Shown here: positions 9,913 through 18,788 of the stretch, piece by piece
Position numbering within the stretch: the stretch's first letter is position 1
Layout of the letters: each line of letters opens with the position of its first letter
Source: Novosphingobium sp. G106
GTDB taxonomy: Bacteria; Pseudomonadota; Alphaproteobacteria; Sphingomonadales; Sphingomonadaceae
DNA length: 64,000 nt
Direction: 5' to 3'
Assembly: GCF_019075875.1 (NCBI RefSeq)
Contig: NZ_JAHOOZ010000001.1
Coordinates: 3,472,001 to 3,536,000, forward strand
The notes under the pieces: model-generated
Seen by the model: only the letters and a program-made list of their open reading frames with translations
Told to the model about the DNA's origin: nothing
The model's database searches: none
Position numbers and translations under genes: made by a program

Positions 9913-11019
9913 ATGATCTCGGGCCTCGCCGACAGGATCTCGAACGAGCTGCGCGTCCTGGTGACGCCGGGACGGCGCATGGCCGACGAGCTGGAATGCG
10001 TCGCCTCGGTACTGCTGGCGATCGTGCTCGCCCACCTGATCGGCGCGAAGATGATAGCCTGGGCCGCCTTCAGCGCCTTCGTCCTGATGAAAGGCCCGAT
10101 GTCCGAGACACTGCTGCGCGGGGTGCTGCGGATGATCGGGACGCTGCTCGGGGCGACCCTGGCGATCTGGTTCGTCCGGCTCTCGCCGGGCATGCTGTGG
10201 GCGACGATGCTGGTGATGGCGCTGGTCGGCAGCCTGGGCCTCTACGGCACGCTGACCGCGCACCGCTCCTATGCCTGGCTGCTGTTCGGACTGACTTTCG
10301 TCATGATCCTGCTCGACAAGCTGCAGCAGCCAGGGATCGACGTCCAGGCGCTCGCAGTAACCCGCGTGCTCGAGGTCGGCGCGGGGACCGTGGCCTGCGT
10401 CGCGGTGAGCCTGGTCTCGACACTGACCGCGCGCCGCTGGTGGCCCGTCTTGCCCAACCCGCCCACGTCTTCCGCCGGTTGGCATCCCGACGCAGCCCGC
10501 CACGCGGCGCAGGCAGGCCTCGCACTCAGCCTCTTGGTATTGCTCAACCACTTCGTCGCCATACCCGAGCTGGCCCAGGCCGGCGTGACCGTGATGGCGG
10601 TGATGATCGTGCCTGTCGCGGGCCTGGGCTCGAGCGGCCTCATCCCCGTCGGCCGCCGCCTGCGCCACCGCGCGATCGGCTGCCTCGCAGGGGGCATCCT
10701 GGCCTCGCTCGTGCTGCTCGTCGCCGGTGGCAGCGTGCCGGTGCTCGTCGTGGGCACCTGCCTCGGCATCATCGCCGGCCGCCATATCGAGAACGGCGGA
10801 CCCGAGCGCGCCTATCTCGGGCTGCAGTTTACCCTGGCCGTGCTGATCGTGTTGATCCCCGACGACTATTCGAACGTCGCGATCGAGCCGGGGATGAAGC
10901 GCTTCCTCAGCGTATTCATCGGCATGGCGGTGCTGGTGCCGATCCTGCTGGCCGGGCATTTCCTCGTTCCGGAGCGCAAGGCCGCCGAACCCGCTACCGA
11001 AAGCGGGGCGTCGGAATAG
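9913..11019 (+). CDS. FUSC-family inner-membrane protein
   Basis: Polytopic membrane protein of 368 residues. Two blocks of about five to six hydrophobic helices (residues 25-160 and 205-360) are separated by a loop containing TARRWWPVLPNPP, the repeat layout of the fusaric acid resistance/aromatic-acid exporter (FUSC, AaeB-like) family. The family exports aromatic acids together with a periplasmic adaptor, but no adaptor gene is next to this one. A GGGAG site is close to the ATG. Assignment to the fold is firm; the substrate is inference. Confidence 0.8.
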   Translation: MISGLADRISNELRVLVTPGRRMADELECVASVLLAIVLAHLIGAKMIAWAAFSAFVLMKGPMSETLLRGVLRMIGTLLGATLAIWFVRLSPGMLWATMLVMALVGSLGLYGTLTAHRSYAWLLFGLTFVMILLDKLQQPGIDVQALAVTRVLEVGAGTVACVAVSLVSTLTARRWWPVLPNPPTSSAGWHPDAARHAAQAGLALSLLVLLNHFVAIPELAQAGVTVMAVMIVPVAGLGSSGLIPVGRRLRHRAIGCLAGGILASLVLLVAGGSVPVLVVGTCLGIIAGRHIENGGPERAYLGLQFTLAVLIVLIPDDYSNVAIEPGMKRFLSVFIGMAVLVPILLAGHFLVPERKAAEPATESGASE

Positions 11020-11334
11020 GGCTGCCGACCCACAAGAAAAGTGCTCTCGCGACGAAATATCATCCATTTTCGTGGTATTTTACTACTACCGTCGGCAAGG
11101 ATTCCATCGCTTTCACAGCACTGCCAGCGTCGAGGCTGCGGCTTCCAGCCTTTACTCGGCGGCGGTTTTCGCCTTGCCGCGATGCTGGCTGACCACCGGC
11201 AATTCCAATCGAGCATTCAACTTCTTGCCGACGCCTAGCATTTCTACATATCGGCTCGGAATGCCGCCCTTAACGACGACTTGCCTAACGCCCCGTTGAC
11301 CAAGACATTTTGGGTGAAACGGGGCTTAATCTAC
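11020..11334. other. Intergenic leader upstream of TonB receptor
   Basis: About 315 bases between the FUSC gene and the TonB receptor start. No convincing gene is present on either strand. The stretch is less GC-rich than its neighbours around 11040-11110, which is where a promoter would be expected, and ends in an inverted repeat described separately. Confidence 0.6.
11290..11325 (+). promoter_or_regulatory. Leader hairpin just before TonB receptor start
   Basis: GCCCCGTT at 11290-11297 is exactly complementary to AACGGGGC at 11318-11325, giving an eight-pair stem that ends 9 bases before the ATG at 11335. The 3' arm contains the only G-rich stretch able to act as ribosome binding site, so folding could limit translation. 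This is a structural inference; no known riboswitch is recognised. Confidence 0.4.
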
Positions 11335-13818
11335 ATGAAATTCAAGTATCTGCTTCTGGCTGCGACGTTCGCATGCCCGATTTCTGCTTATGCCAACGAT
11401 GCGGAAGCCAACAGTTCGTCGGCGTCGGCTCAGCCGGCTGCGGCCGAAACGGCACAGCCGACCAAGCGCGCTTTTACCACCGGTGTCGCGCGGGGGCGCG
11501 ACCTGCTGGACAGCGCAATCTCGACCAGCGCGCTGGATGAGACGGAAATCGAGAAGTACGCACCGCGTTCGGTTGGCGAAATCTTCCGCAACATCCCGGG
11601 CATGCGCGCCGAGCCCTATGCTGGCGAAGGCTATGCCAACATTTCGATCCGCGGCCTGCCGCTCGCGCTGGGCGGCGCCAAGTTCCTGCAGCTGCAGGAA
11701 GACGGCATGCCGGTCCTCGAATTCGGCGACATCGCCTTCGGCACTGCCGACCAGTTCCTGCGCGCCGACCTGACGCTGTCGCAGGTTCAGGCGATCCGCG
11801 GCGGTTCGGCTTCGACCTTCTCATCGAACTCGCCGGGCGGCGTGATCAACCTCATCTCGAAGACGGGTGAGGAACAGGGCGGCGCGGTCCAGCTGACGAC
11901 CGGGCTCGACTACGAAACCTACCGCATGGACTTCGACTACGGTGCGAAGCTCAGCGACACCGTCCGCTTCAACATCGGCGGCTTCTACCGTCAGGGCGAA
12001 GGCCAGCGCGCCACAGGCTATGACGCCTACAAGGGCGGCCAGCTGAAGTTCAACATCACCAAGACGTTCGACGGTGGCTATATCCGCCTCTACGCCAAGT
12101 TCCTCGACGACAAGTCGCCGCAGTACTTGGCGGTGCCGATGCAGGTAACGGGCACGAACAGCGATCCGCACTATGCCAACGTCGGCGGCTTCGACGCGCG
12201 CACCGACACGATGCTGTCGCGCTACCTCCAGTCGAACGTGACGATGAGCAAGAACAACCAGCTCACGCGCTACGACATGACCGACGGCATGCATTCGAAG
12301 GTCAAGTCGCTCGGCGGCGAAGCTCAGTTCGAGCTCGGCGAATGGACCATCACCGAGCGCTTCCGCTATTCGGACATCTCGGGTGCCTCGCGCGGTGTCT
12401 ACTTGGCGCCGTCGCTGACCGGCCCAGCCGCGGCGATCTCGGCGATCTGGGCACGCACGCCGGGTTCGATCCTGAGCTACGCCAACGGCCCGAGCGCCGG
12501 CCAGGTGATCGCCAATCCGGCGGCACTCAACGGCAACGGCCTGCTCGCTTCGGCCACGCTGTTCGACACCGATCTGGACGATCTGACCAACATAACCAAC
12601 GACATCCGCGCCAGCCGCGTCTGGGATCTGGGCGGCGGCAAGCTGACCGCCACGGCCGGCTTCTACAAGGCCGCGCAGACGATCGACACGACCTGGCACT
12701 GGTCTTCGGTGTTCATGGAAGTGAAGGGCGATGGCCAGGCCGCGCTGCTCAACCTCGCGCTGCCGAACGGAACCTCGCTGACGCAGGACGGCTACTTCGG
12801 CTTCGGCACCAGCTTCCTCGGCAACGTCCGTCGCAACATCTATGACACTCAGTATTCGGTCAACGCGCCCTACGCGTCGCTGAACTACCACATCGGCAAG
12901 CTCGCGATCGGCGGCTCGCTCCGCTACGACTTCGGCACCGCCCGCGGTCAGGTCTTCGGCAGCACCGACCTCGGTCGTCCGGCCAGCGTCACGAGCTATG
13001 ACGTCAACGGCAACGGCGTGATCTCGAACGCCGAGACGCGCGTGGCGGTCTATCCGCTGCTGACGCCCTCGCCGGTCCACTACGACTACGACTACCTGTC
13101 GTACTCGATCGGCGTGAACTACCGCATCGCCGAGCAGCTGTCGGTCTTCGGCCGCTACAGCCGCGGCGGCCGCGCCAATGCCGACCGCATCCTGTTCTCG
13201 AACTATGTGAACTCGGTCGACGGCAGCCTCCGCCGCCCCGATGCCGCCTATGATCCGGTCACCCAGGCCGAAGGCGGTGTGAAATTCCGCGGTGCGGACA
13301 CCGAGCTTTATGTCACCGGCTTCTGGGCCAAGACCAAGGAGCACAACATCAACCTCGACCGCTCGTACCGCGCCTATGGCGTGGAGCTCGAGGGCTCGAT
13401 CAAGAAGGGCCCGTTCCGCCTGAACGCCGGCGCCACCTATACCAAGGCCAAGATCACCGCCGACGCGCTGGTCGCCGCCATGGTCGGGCACGTGCCCAAG
13501 CACCAGGCCGACCTGATCTTCCAGGTGACGCCGCAGTTCGAGACCGAACGCTTCGTGATCGGCGCGAACGTGATCGGCACGACGGACAGCTATGCCGGTG
13601 ACGATAACCTGCTCAAGATCCCTGGCCACGCTCTGGTCAACGGCTTCGCGCAGTATCGCCTGACGGAACGGATGCTGTTGTCAGTCAATGCCAACAACCT
13701 GTTCAACAAGCTGGCCGTTATCGAAACCCAGGAAACCGCTCTCCCCGCGACTGGCATCGTCCAGACCCGCGTGGCGAACGGCCGCACGGTTTCCGCTTCG
13801 GTTCGCTTCGACTTCTAA
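11335..13818 (+). CDS. TonB-dependent outer-membrane receptor
   Basis: Outer-membrane, 22-strand beta-barrel importer of about 827 residues. The start MKFKYLLLAATFACPISA gives a typical Sec signal peptide cleaved after YANA-like residues; an upstream in-frame start would spoil it. The plug domain covers roughly residues 60-190 (SVGEIFRNIPGMRAEPYAG, NISIRGLPL, GGSASTFSSNSPGGVINLIS), and the barrel ends with the aromatic terminus VSASVRFDF required for outer-membrane assembly. There is no canonical DxxIVTG TonB box; the region KRAFTTGVARGRDLLD may take its place. The ligand is unknown. A chemoreceptor gene follows 77 bases downstream, which suggests sensing of the same compound. Confidence 0.93.
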   Translation: MKFKYLLLAATFACPISAYANDAEANSSSASAQPAAAETAQPTKRAFTTGVARGRDLLDSAISTSALDETEIEKYAPRSVGEIFRNIPGMRAEPYAGEGYANISIRGLPLALGGAKFLQLQEDGMPVLEFGDIAFGTADQFLRADLTLSQVQAIRGGSASTFSSNSPGGVINLISKTGEEQGGAVQLTTGLDYETYRMDFDYGAKLSDTVRFNIGGFYRQGEGQRATGYDAYKGGQLKFNITKTFDGGYIRLYAKFLDDKSPQYLAVPMQVTGTNSDPHYANVGGFDARTDTMLSRYLQSNVTMSKNNQLTRYDMTDGMHSKVKSLGGEAQFELGEWTITERFRYSDISGASRGVYLAPSLTGPAAAISAIWARTPGSILSYANGPSAGQVIANPAALNGNGLLASATLFDTDLDDLTNITNDIRASRVWDLGGGKLTATAGFYKAAQTIDTTWHWSSVFMEVKGDGQAALLNLALPNGTSLTQDGYFGFGTSFLGNVRRNIYDTQYSVNAPYASLNYHIGKLAIGGSLRYDFGTARGQVFGSTDLGRPASVTSYDVNGNGVISNAETRVAVYPLLTPSPVHYDYDYLSYSIGVNYRIAEQLSVFGRYSRGGRANADRILFSNYVNSVDGSLRRPDAAYDPVTQAEGGVKFRGADTELYVTGFWAKTKEHNINLDRSYRAYGVELEGSIKKGPFRLNAGATYTKAKITADALVAAMVGHVPKHQADLIFQVTPQFETERFVIGANVIGTTDSYAGDDNLLKIPGHALVNGFAQYRLTERMLLSVNANNLFNKLAVIETQETALPATGIVQTRVANGRTVSASVRFDF

Positions 13819-13826
13819 GCTGAGCC

Positions 13827-13857
13827 GGGCGGCCGGGGGCGATGCTCCCGGCCGCCC
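13827..13857 (+). terminator. Strong GC hairpin after TonB receptor
   Basis: GGGCGGCCGGG at 13827-13837 pairs perfectly with CCCGGCCGCCC at 13847-13857, directly after the receptor stop codon. No T tract follows, so it may be a weak terminator, an attenuator before the chemoreceptor gene or a 3'-end stabiliser. Confidence 0.5.
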
Positions 13858-13895
13858 AAGCTCTTACGCAGGGTCCTCAATCGAGAGTAAAGACA

Positions 13896-15743
13896 ATGCT
13901 GAAATCCGCGAAGATCCCCAGGAAGCTCGGTCTTTCGTTCACCATGATCTGCGCCATGGCGGCGATCGTGATGGTCGTGTTCCTGGCCAACATCCTGATG
14001 ATCAGTGGTTCGACGGATCGCAACAACGCGAGCCAGGAGATCCATGCGGAGGTCCTGGCACTGGAAACCGCTCTGCTGCGCCAGAACAGCCAGCTGCGCG
14101 GCTACCTGGTGACGGCAGACCAATCCTACCTCAAGTCGTATTACGAAGGCCGCGACGCCTACGACGAGGCTTCGAACAAGCTCGAGAAGGTGCTGACCGA
14201 GCCCGAACTCAAGGCCGCGCTGCTAAAGTCGCGCGAAGAGACGCTCAAGTGGCGCAAGAACTGGGGTGACCGCCTGATCGCCGAGGTCAAGGCCGGGCGC
14301 CAGGAGCCCGCATCGAACGAAGTGCGCGGCGCCGGCAAGGCCGTGCTGATCAGCGACGCGGTGCTGCCGCTGCGCGCCATCCGCGATGCCCAGGTCGCCG
14401 CAATCAAGGAAAATTCCGAGCGCCAGGAAACCGCGATCCGGGTCGCGCTGATCACGCTCACCGTCGGCGGCATCGCGCTGCTTGGCCTTGCGATCATGCT
14501 GGCCATGATGCTCACCAAGATCATCGCCCGCCCGATCACCGGTCTGACCAAGACGATGGCGCAGCTTGCCGCGGGCAAGAACGACATCGCCGTGCCCGAT
14601 GCCGATCGCGTCGACGAAATCGGCGACATGGCCCGTGCGGTCCTCGTCTTCCGCGACGCCGCGGTGGGCAAGGAAACCGACGACCGTGACCGCGAGCTGG
14701 CCATGGGCGAGATTGGCCGCAAGCTGCACGATCTGTCGCAGTCCGACCTGCGCGCCCGCCTCAACGACCTGCCGCCGGCCTTCTCGGGTGTCGCCCGCGA
14801 CTTCAACGCCGCGCTCGAACAGCTCTGCGGCGTGATGGGTTCGGTGCGCGGCACGATCGATTCGATCAGCACCAGCTCGTCCGAGATTCGCCAGGCCACC
14901 AACGACCTGTCGAAGCGCAGCGAACAACAGGCCGCCAAGCTGCAGTCGTCGACTGCCGCCATGGCCGAGATCACCCGCAAGGTCAGCGAAAGCGCCGCGA
15001 TCGCGGCCAGCGCCAGCAAGTCGATGCTCGAAGCCCGCGCCGAGGCCGAACAGGGCGGCGACGTCGTCCACAAGGCGATCGAAGCGATGAACGGTATCCA
15101 GAAGGCCAGCCAGGAAATCGTCGAGATCGTCACCGTGATCGACGGCATCGCCTTCCAGACCAATCTCCTCGCGCTCAACGCGGGTGTCGAAGCGGCCCGC
15201 GCCGGTGACGCCGGCAAGGGCTTCGCGGTCGTCGCCAGCGAAGTGCGGGCACTCGCCCAGCGCGCTGCCGACGCCGCCAGCGACGTCAAGACCAAGATCA
15301 CCTCGACCGCCGCGCACGTCACCACCGGCGTGGAGCTGGTCAACGAGACCGGCGGTTCGCTGGGCCGCATCATCGAGCGCGTCGCCAGCGTCAGCGAGTC
15401 GATCGAGGCAATGGCCCAGGCGGCCGAGCAGCAGTCGACCGGCCTCGGCGAGGTCAACTCGGCGATCGGCTCCATGGACATCATGACGCAGCAGAACGCG
15501 GCCATGGTCGAGCAGACGACCGCCGCGACCGAGCTGCTCGCCAAGGAGGCCGAGGATCTCTACCGCGCCTTCTCGGCCTTCCAGGTCGATGCGGGCTCGG
15601 CACGCCGCGCCGCGGCACCCGCTGCGCCCGTGGTCCACGCGATGCCCGTCCAGCACCGCGCGCCCCCGCCGCGTCCCGCACCGCCGCCACCCGTCGTCGG
15701 CAACCTGGCGGTCCAGAGCGACGACGACTGGTCCGAATTCTAA
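13896..15743 (+). CDS. Methyl-accepting chemotaxis protein with CheR/CheB tether
   Basis: Inner-membrane chemoreceptor of 615 residues. Transmembrane helix 1 is at about 12-36, a four-helix periplasmic sensor (CHASE3-like, residues 40-175) follows, transmembrane helix 2 is at about 181-205, then HAMP ([17 protein letters not shown]...) and the long cytoplasmic coiled coil whose tip [19 protein letters not shown] contacts CheW/CheA. The C-terminus is a proline-rich linker ([12 protein letters not shown]) ending in DWSEF, which fits the xWxxF pentapeptide that docks CheR and CheB. No che genes are in the window. It follows the TonB receptor and is followed by a clear terminator. Confidence 0.95.
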   Translation: MLKSAKIPRKLGLSFTMICAMAAIVMVVFLANILMISGSTDRNNASQEIHAEVLALETALLRQNSQLRGYLVTADQSYLKSYYEGRDAYDEASNKLEKVLTEPELKAALLKSREETLKWRKNWGDRLIAEVKAGRQEPASNEVRGAGKAVLISDAVLPLRAIRDAQVAAIKENSERQETAIRVALITLTVGGIALLGLAIMLAMMLTKIIARPITGLTKTMAQLAAGKNDIAVPDADRVDEIGDMARAVLVFRDAAVGKETDDRDRELAMGEIGRKLHDLSQSDLRARLNDLPPAFSGVARDFNAALEQLCGVMGSVRGTIDSISTSSSEIRQATNDLSKRSEQQAAKLQSSTAAMAEITRKVSESAAIAASASKSMLEARAEAEQGGDVVHKAIEAMNGIQKASQEIVEIVTVIDGIAFQTNLLALNAGVEAARAGDAGKGFAVVASEVRALAQRAADAASDVKTKITSTAAHVTTGVELVNETGGSLGRIIERVASVSESIEAMAQAAEQQSTGLGEVNSAIGSMDIMTQQNAAMVEQTTAATELLAKEAEDLYRAFSAFQVDAGSARRAAAPAAPVVHAMPVQHRAPPPRPAPPPPVVGNLAVQSDDDWSEF

Positions 15744-15768
15744 CCGCCTGACCAGGCGATTATCCCCG

Positions 15769-15799
15769 AAGGCCGGCAAGCGCAGCTTGCCGGCCTTTT
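15769..15799 (+). terminator. Rho-independent terminator after the chemoreceptor gene
   Basis: A 13-pair perfect stem (AAGGCCGGCAAGC with its complement GCTTGCCGGCCTT) around a three-base GCA loop is followed by a T run. It lies 26 bases after the chemoreceptor stop codon. Confidence 0.9.
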
Positions 15800-15919
15800 G
15801 GCATTTTAGCCCCAGCGCTTCAGAAATATCTGGCCGCGATCGGCGCACCGAGGCGCTTGTTAAAGTTAATCGTTTTCAACCGACCCGCCGGCCAACTTGT
15901 TAATTAATTTCATAATGCC

Positions 15920-15944
15920 GGAACTTCGCAAACGACCGGCCGTT
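15920..15944 (+). promoter_or_regulatory. EcfG (general stress sigma factor) promoter
   Basis: GGAAC at 15920-15924, 16 bases, then CGTT at 15941-15944. This exactly matches the GGAAC-N16/17-CGTT consensus known for the alphaproteobacterial general stress sigma factor EcfG. It lies about 115 bases upstream of the LuxR-type gene start at 16060 and reads toward it. Confidence 0.75.
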
Positions 15945-16047
15945 CACTCGGCGTGACCGCGCTGGATCCGCCCGATCCGCTCAAGCTGCGGTCGGCTGAT
16001 GCGTCCCGGCCTGCCCGCATGTGAACCGGGGCGCATCAGCACAGGAC

Positions 16048-16083
16048 CCGGAACGCAATATGAAGCCGGAACGCAATATGAGG
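16048..16083 (+). repeat. Tandem 18-bp duplication carrying two start codons
   Basis: Two adjacent 18-base copies (16048-16065 and 16066-16083) begin CCGGAACGCAATATGA and differ at one position. Each copy contains an ATG in the same frame (16060 and 16078), so the duplication gives the LuxR-type gene two possible starts six codons apart. The repeat is likely a recent slippage event. Confidence 0.85.
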
Positions 16084-16326
16084 GAAGCCGTGACGGGATT
16101 GAAACACGACGGGTCCTTGACCATCCGCGAACTCGAGGTCCTGACGCTGATCGCCCAGGGCCTGTCGGCAAAAGAGGCTGCAATCATCTGTAGCATAGCG
16201 CCGCGGACGGTGGAGACACACCTGGATGCGATACGCGTAAAGCTGAGGGCGCGTAATCGAGTCCACATGGTCGCAATCGCGATCAACTCGCAGATATTGT
16301 CGTTCGTCGCTTCTGAGGCCGCCTGA
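16060..16326 (+). CDS. Small LuxR-type helix-turn-helix protein
   Basis: A stand-alone LuxR/NarL DNA-binding domain of about 88 residues with no receiver or sensor domain. The core reads LTIRELEVLTLIAQGLSAKE followed by AAIICSIAPRTVETHLDAIR, covering the scaffold and recognition helices, and ends with RVHMVAIAIN. Two in-frame ATGs (16060, 16078) sit in a tandem repeat; a GTG at 16021 is also possible, so the true start is uncertain. An EcfG promoter upstream indicates expression in the general stress response. It probably regulates transcription, though without a partner domain its trigger is unknown. Confidence 0.85.
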   Translation: MKPERNMREAVTGLKHDGSLTIRELEVLTLIAQGLSAKEAAIICSIAPRTVETHLDAIRVKLRARNRVHMVAIAINSQILSFVASEAA

Positions 16327-16452
16327 ACGTTAATCGGGTACTCGACCCTCGATAGTGTGCGATTGGGCATAAGTTCAGCCCGGGCGGCCCTGCCTCTTCA
16401 TCGCTCCCACTGCGCAGTCTCAGCATGTAGAATTAACCATAAGTGTTCGACT

Positions 16453-16477
16453 GGAACGAAGACAAAAGTTAATCGTT
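16453..16477 (+). promoter_or_regulatory. EcfG (general stress sigma factor) promoter
   Basis: GGAAC at 16453-16457 and CGTT at 16474-16477 with exactly 16 bases between. It is 29 bases upstream of the ATG at 16507, preceded by the AGGAGA ribosome binding site, so it should drive both small membrane-protein genes that follow. Confidence 0.8.
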
Positions 16478-16506
16478 CAACAAGGCACTCACACAGGAGA
16501 TCGAAC

Positions 16507-16744
16507 ATGGCAAATGATGGCCCCCCTTATTGTCGAAACCGGCAATCGCAGCAGCGGAGCAGGTTGGGTAATCGCACTCGTGCTCGTCGTTGCGCTCGTC
16601 GCTGGCGTGATTTTCTTCACCCAGATGTCCGGTAGCCAGAACGCAAAGGACAATGCGATCGCCAATGCGGCCGGTCAGGTCGGCAACGCAGCCGAGAAGG
16701 CCGGCAACGCGGCGCAGGATGCTGCGAACAACACCAAGCAGTAA
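16507..16744 (+). CDS. Small stress-induced membrane protein (apparent frameshift in a C run)
   Basis: From the ATG at 16507, which has an AGGAGA site eight bases upstream, the frame breaks at six Cs (16521-16526). Removing one C gives a 78-residue protein beginning MANDGPLIVETGNRSSGAGW. An internal ATG at 16514 would also give the main part but is badly spaced from the binding site. The protein has one transmembrane helix (GWVIALVLVVALVAGVIFF) and an Ala/Asn-rich helical tail, QVGNAAEKAGNAAQDAANN, with a heptad-like repeat. It is preceded by an EcfG promoter and followed by the GlsB-like gene, so a role in envelope stress is inferred. The specific function is unknown. Confidence 0.75.
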
Positions 16745-16762
16745 GCAAGAGAGGACAGGATC

Positions 16763-17032
16763 ATGGGCCTGATTATTCTGATTATCGTCGGCGGCGTCAT
16801 CGGATGGCTCGCCAGTATGGTCATGCGTACCGATGGCCAGCAGGGAATCCTGCTCAACGTCGTCGTCGGGATCGTCGGTGCGCTGGTTGCCAGCTTCCTG
16901 CTGAATCCGCTGATCGGCGGCGGCAATATAATGGCTGGGGACTACAGCGCCAGTTCGCTGATCGTCACGTTCCTGGGCGCGGTGGTCCTGCTCGCCATCG
17001 TCAACCTGATCCGTCGCGGTTCGGCCCGCTGA
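16763..17032 (+). CDS. GlsB/YeaQ/YmgE-family stress response membrane protein
   Basis: Inner-membrane protein of 89 residues in the transglycosylase-associated (GlsB/YeaQ/YmgE) family. It has three hydrophobic helices: MGLIILIIVGGVIGWLASMV, a central NVVVGIVGALVASFLLNPLI and a C-terminal SLIVTFLGAVVLLAIVNLI, with the family glycines conserved. Members are small stress-inducible membrane proteins of unknown mechanism. It lies 18 bases after the preceding small membrane protein and shares its EcfG promoter, with a terminator downstream. Confidence 0.93.
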   Translation: MGLIILIIVGGVIGWLASMVMRTDGQQGILLNVVVGIVGALVASFLLNPLIGGGNIMAGDYSASSLIVTFLGAVVLLAIVNLIRRGSAR

Positions 17033-17103
17033 TCGGCCTGAACCACTAGACCGTTTTTGAACGGCGCCGGATGCTACCAGGGATCGGGAGCATCTTACCT
17101 ATC

Positions 17104-17127
17104 ACCCCCGCTTCGGCGGGGGTTTTT
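17104..17127 (+). terminator. Rho-independent terminator after GlsB-like gene
   Basis: Stem ACCCCCGC (17104-17111), loop TTCG, complementary arm GCGGGGGT (17116-17123), then a T run. The very stable UUCG tetraloop is typical. It ends 15 bases from the stop of the convergent DUF2332 gene. Confidence 0.92.
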
Positions 17128-17141
17128 CGTAGGGCCGACCT

Positions 17142-18299
17142 TCAGCCGCGCCAGTCGATCCAGCTGCCATAGGCGTGGCAGAGCGCCAGCACGCGGCTGG
17201 TGCCGGTCTCGCCGCCCTCGCCCGGCCAGCGGGTAAGGCGCAGTTGCACTTCGGTGCGGTCTGAATTCCATTCGAGGCCGATCCAGGCGAATGGGCGGTC
17301 CGGCGTCGCGCGGGCGCCGGCGGCCATGATCGAGGTCAGCGCAGCGCGGCGTTCGGCCTCGGGCAAATATTGCAGCACCATCGAATGCATGACGACGCGG
17401 CAGACGCCCTCGCGCTGCGGCTGGGTAAGCTGATGTGCCAGCCAGGGCGCGGCGCTGGCGCGCTCGATCTGCGGCGGGCGGGCGAGGTTCAGCGCGATCG
17501 CGTGGCACAGCCGCTCGGCCCGCGCGGGATGGTCGGCCCAGATGTAGGACAGCAGGCGCTCGCGGGTGAACGGGTCTTCGAGCCGCAATGGCCGCAAGTC
17601 GACCCCGCGTACCGAATGGATCTGCACGGGCGCTTTGACCACGGCAGCGCCACGCCATTCGGGCGACACGCGCACAGGCGAATCTGGCGTTCCCGCGCCG
17701 ACGCCACCGAGGTCGTGGGCATAGCGGTCGAGCATGAGGTTGAGCCCGGCACTGGCGCCGAATTCGAGCAACTCGAACGGCATACCGGCGCCGTCGGCCA
17801 GCGTCATCAGCGCGGCCATGAAAGCGGCCGAGCGGCCCACTTCGTTGGTCTGCGTCGGATGGTCCATCCATTCGAGGATCGTCTCTTCGCCCACTTCCAG
17901 CGCCGCACCGATGGCCCGGCCGAAATTGGCGTGGAGGCCGGCGTAGAGCGCGCTCAGGTCGGGAAGGGCACCGCGCCGAGCCAGCGCATGGAGACCGGCG
18001 TTGAGCCGCATAGCCATCGCCGCCGCGGCCGGATCGCCGGGCCAGTTGGAGACCAATGCGGCGAGGCGCGGCGCGCGGTCGAGTTGGCGCCAGGCAGCGG
18101 CGAGAACTTCACTGACGAAGGGCGAACCGAGGTCACGGGCGATGCCCGACTGGCGCAGCAGTTCGGCGCGCCCATCCCGAGTAACGGCGTCGCGAGTCTC
18201 TACAGGGGTCTGCGGAGCCGACTCCGGGCCCGGTGGCGCAGCCCGCGCAGTACCGTGAGACTCGCCCAGTTCGGTCCTCAGAATGGCTGTACTTGTCAC
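17142..18299 (-). CDS. DUF2332 family protein
   Basis: Cytoplasmic protein of up to 385 residues in the DUF2332 family. Recognisable parts are SPFVSEVLAAAWRQL near residue 60, the NWPGDPAAAAMAMRLNAGLH segment, TQTNEVGRSA, and the methyltransferase-like ELLEFGASAGLNLMLDRY motif. The last is a Rossmann-type signature, which suggests a SAM-dependent fold (inference). The assumed start is GTG at 18299 with no strong ribosome binding site; the first 50 residues are low-complexity, so the real start could be further in. No operon partner is obvious. Confidence 0.8.
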   Translation of the reverse strand: MTSTAILRTELGESHGTARAAPPGPESAPQTPVETRDAVTRDGRAELLRQSGIARDLGSPFVSEVLAAAWRQLDRAPRLAALVSNWPGDPAAAAMAMRLNAGLHALARRGALPDLSALYAGLHANFGRAIGAALEVGEETILEWMDHPTQTNEVGRSAAFMAALMTLADGAGMPFELLEFGASAGLNLMLDRYAHDLGGVGAGTPDSPVRVSPEWRGAAVVKAPVQIHSVRGVDLRPLRLEDPFTRERLLSYIWADHPARAERLCHAIALNLARPPQIERASAAPWLAHQLTQPQREGVCRVVMHSMVLQYLPEAERRAALTSIMAAGARATPDRPFAWIGLEWNSDRTEVQLRLTRWPGEGGETGTSRVLALCHAYGSWIDWRG

Positions 18300-18449
18300 C
18301 GGATACCCGCAGATAGCGCCGGGCGAATTCGGGTCCCGACTGTCAATCTGCGACTACGCCCGCATGGTGAACTCTTCGGGAATGCAGCCCTCGGAAATAT
18401 ACCTGTTACGGCAAGAAAAATCGTCGGAAATCAACCATTCTGGTGGAAG

Positions 18450-18665
18450 TCAGCCTTCGGCCTTCGCCTCCGCCTTCAGCACCCAGATGTCGACGGGGGC
18501 GATGAACTTGCCCGGCGCGGGCTTACCCACGTCGATCCGCTGGGCGGTGACGAGTTCGCCGCTTTCGAGCGTGAAGCTGGCCCAGGGCTTGGGCATCCGC
18601 TCGAACTTCATTTTCTGGATGGGCCGCCCGGTAGCGGCATTCATGATCGTGGCTATGATGGACAT
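18450..18665 (-). CDS. Small hypothetical protein (71 aa)
   Basis: I do not recognise a family. The protein starts MSIIATIMNAATGRPIQKM, is mixed alpha/beta, has no signal peptide or membrane helix and ends in a short Glu/Lys/Ala tail. It sits 123 bases downstream of the cytochrome c gene on the same strand, so it may be the last gene of that transcript. The binding site is weak. Support comes from position and codon usage only. Confidence 0.5.
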   Translation of the reverse strand: MSIIATIMNAATGRPIQKMKFERMPKPWASFTLESGELVTAQRIDVGKPAPGKFIAPVDIWVLKAEAKAEG

Positions 18666-18788
18666 GCCGGGCCGGTAGCGAGCCCGGCCCGGGCCTGTCC
18701 ATCAGGCGACTCGAAACTCCCCCGGAAATTGGCCGGGCTTTGCACCGAAATTCTGCAGGTCCGCGATCTGGCGGCGCTGGCGCCTCCC

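Noticed and set aside
11821..13629. 602-codon open frame on the minus strand
   Set aside because: Antisense to the TonB receptor, no known motifs.
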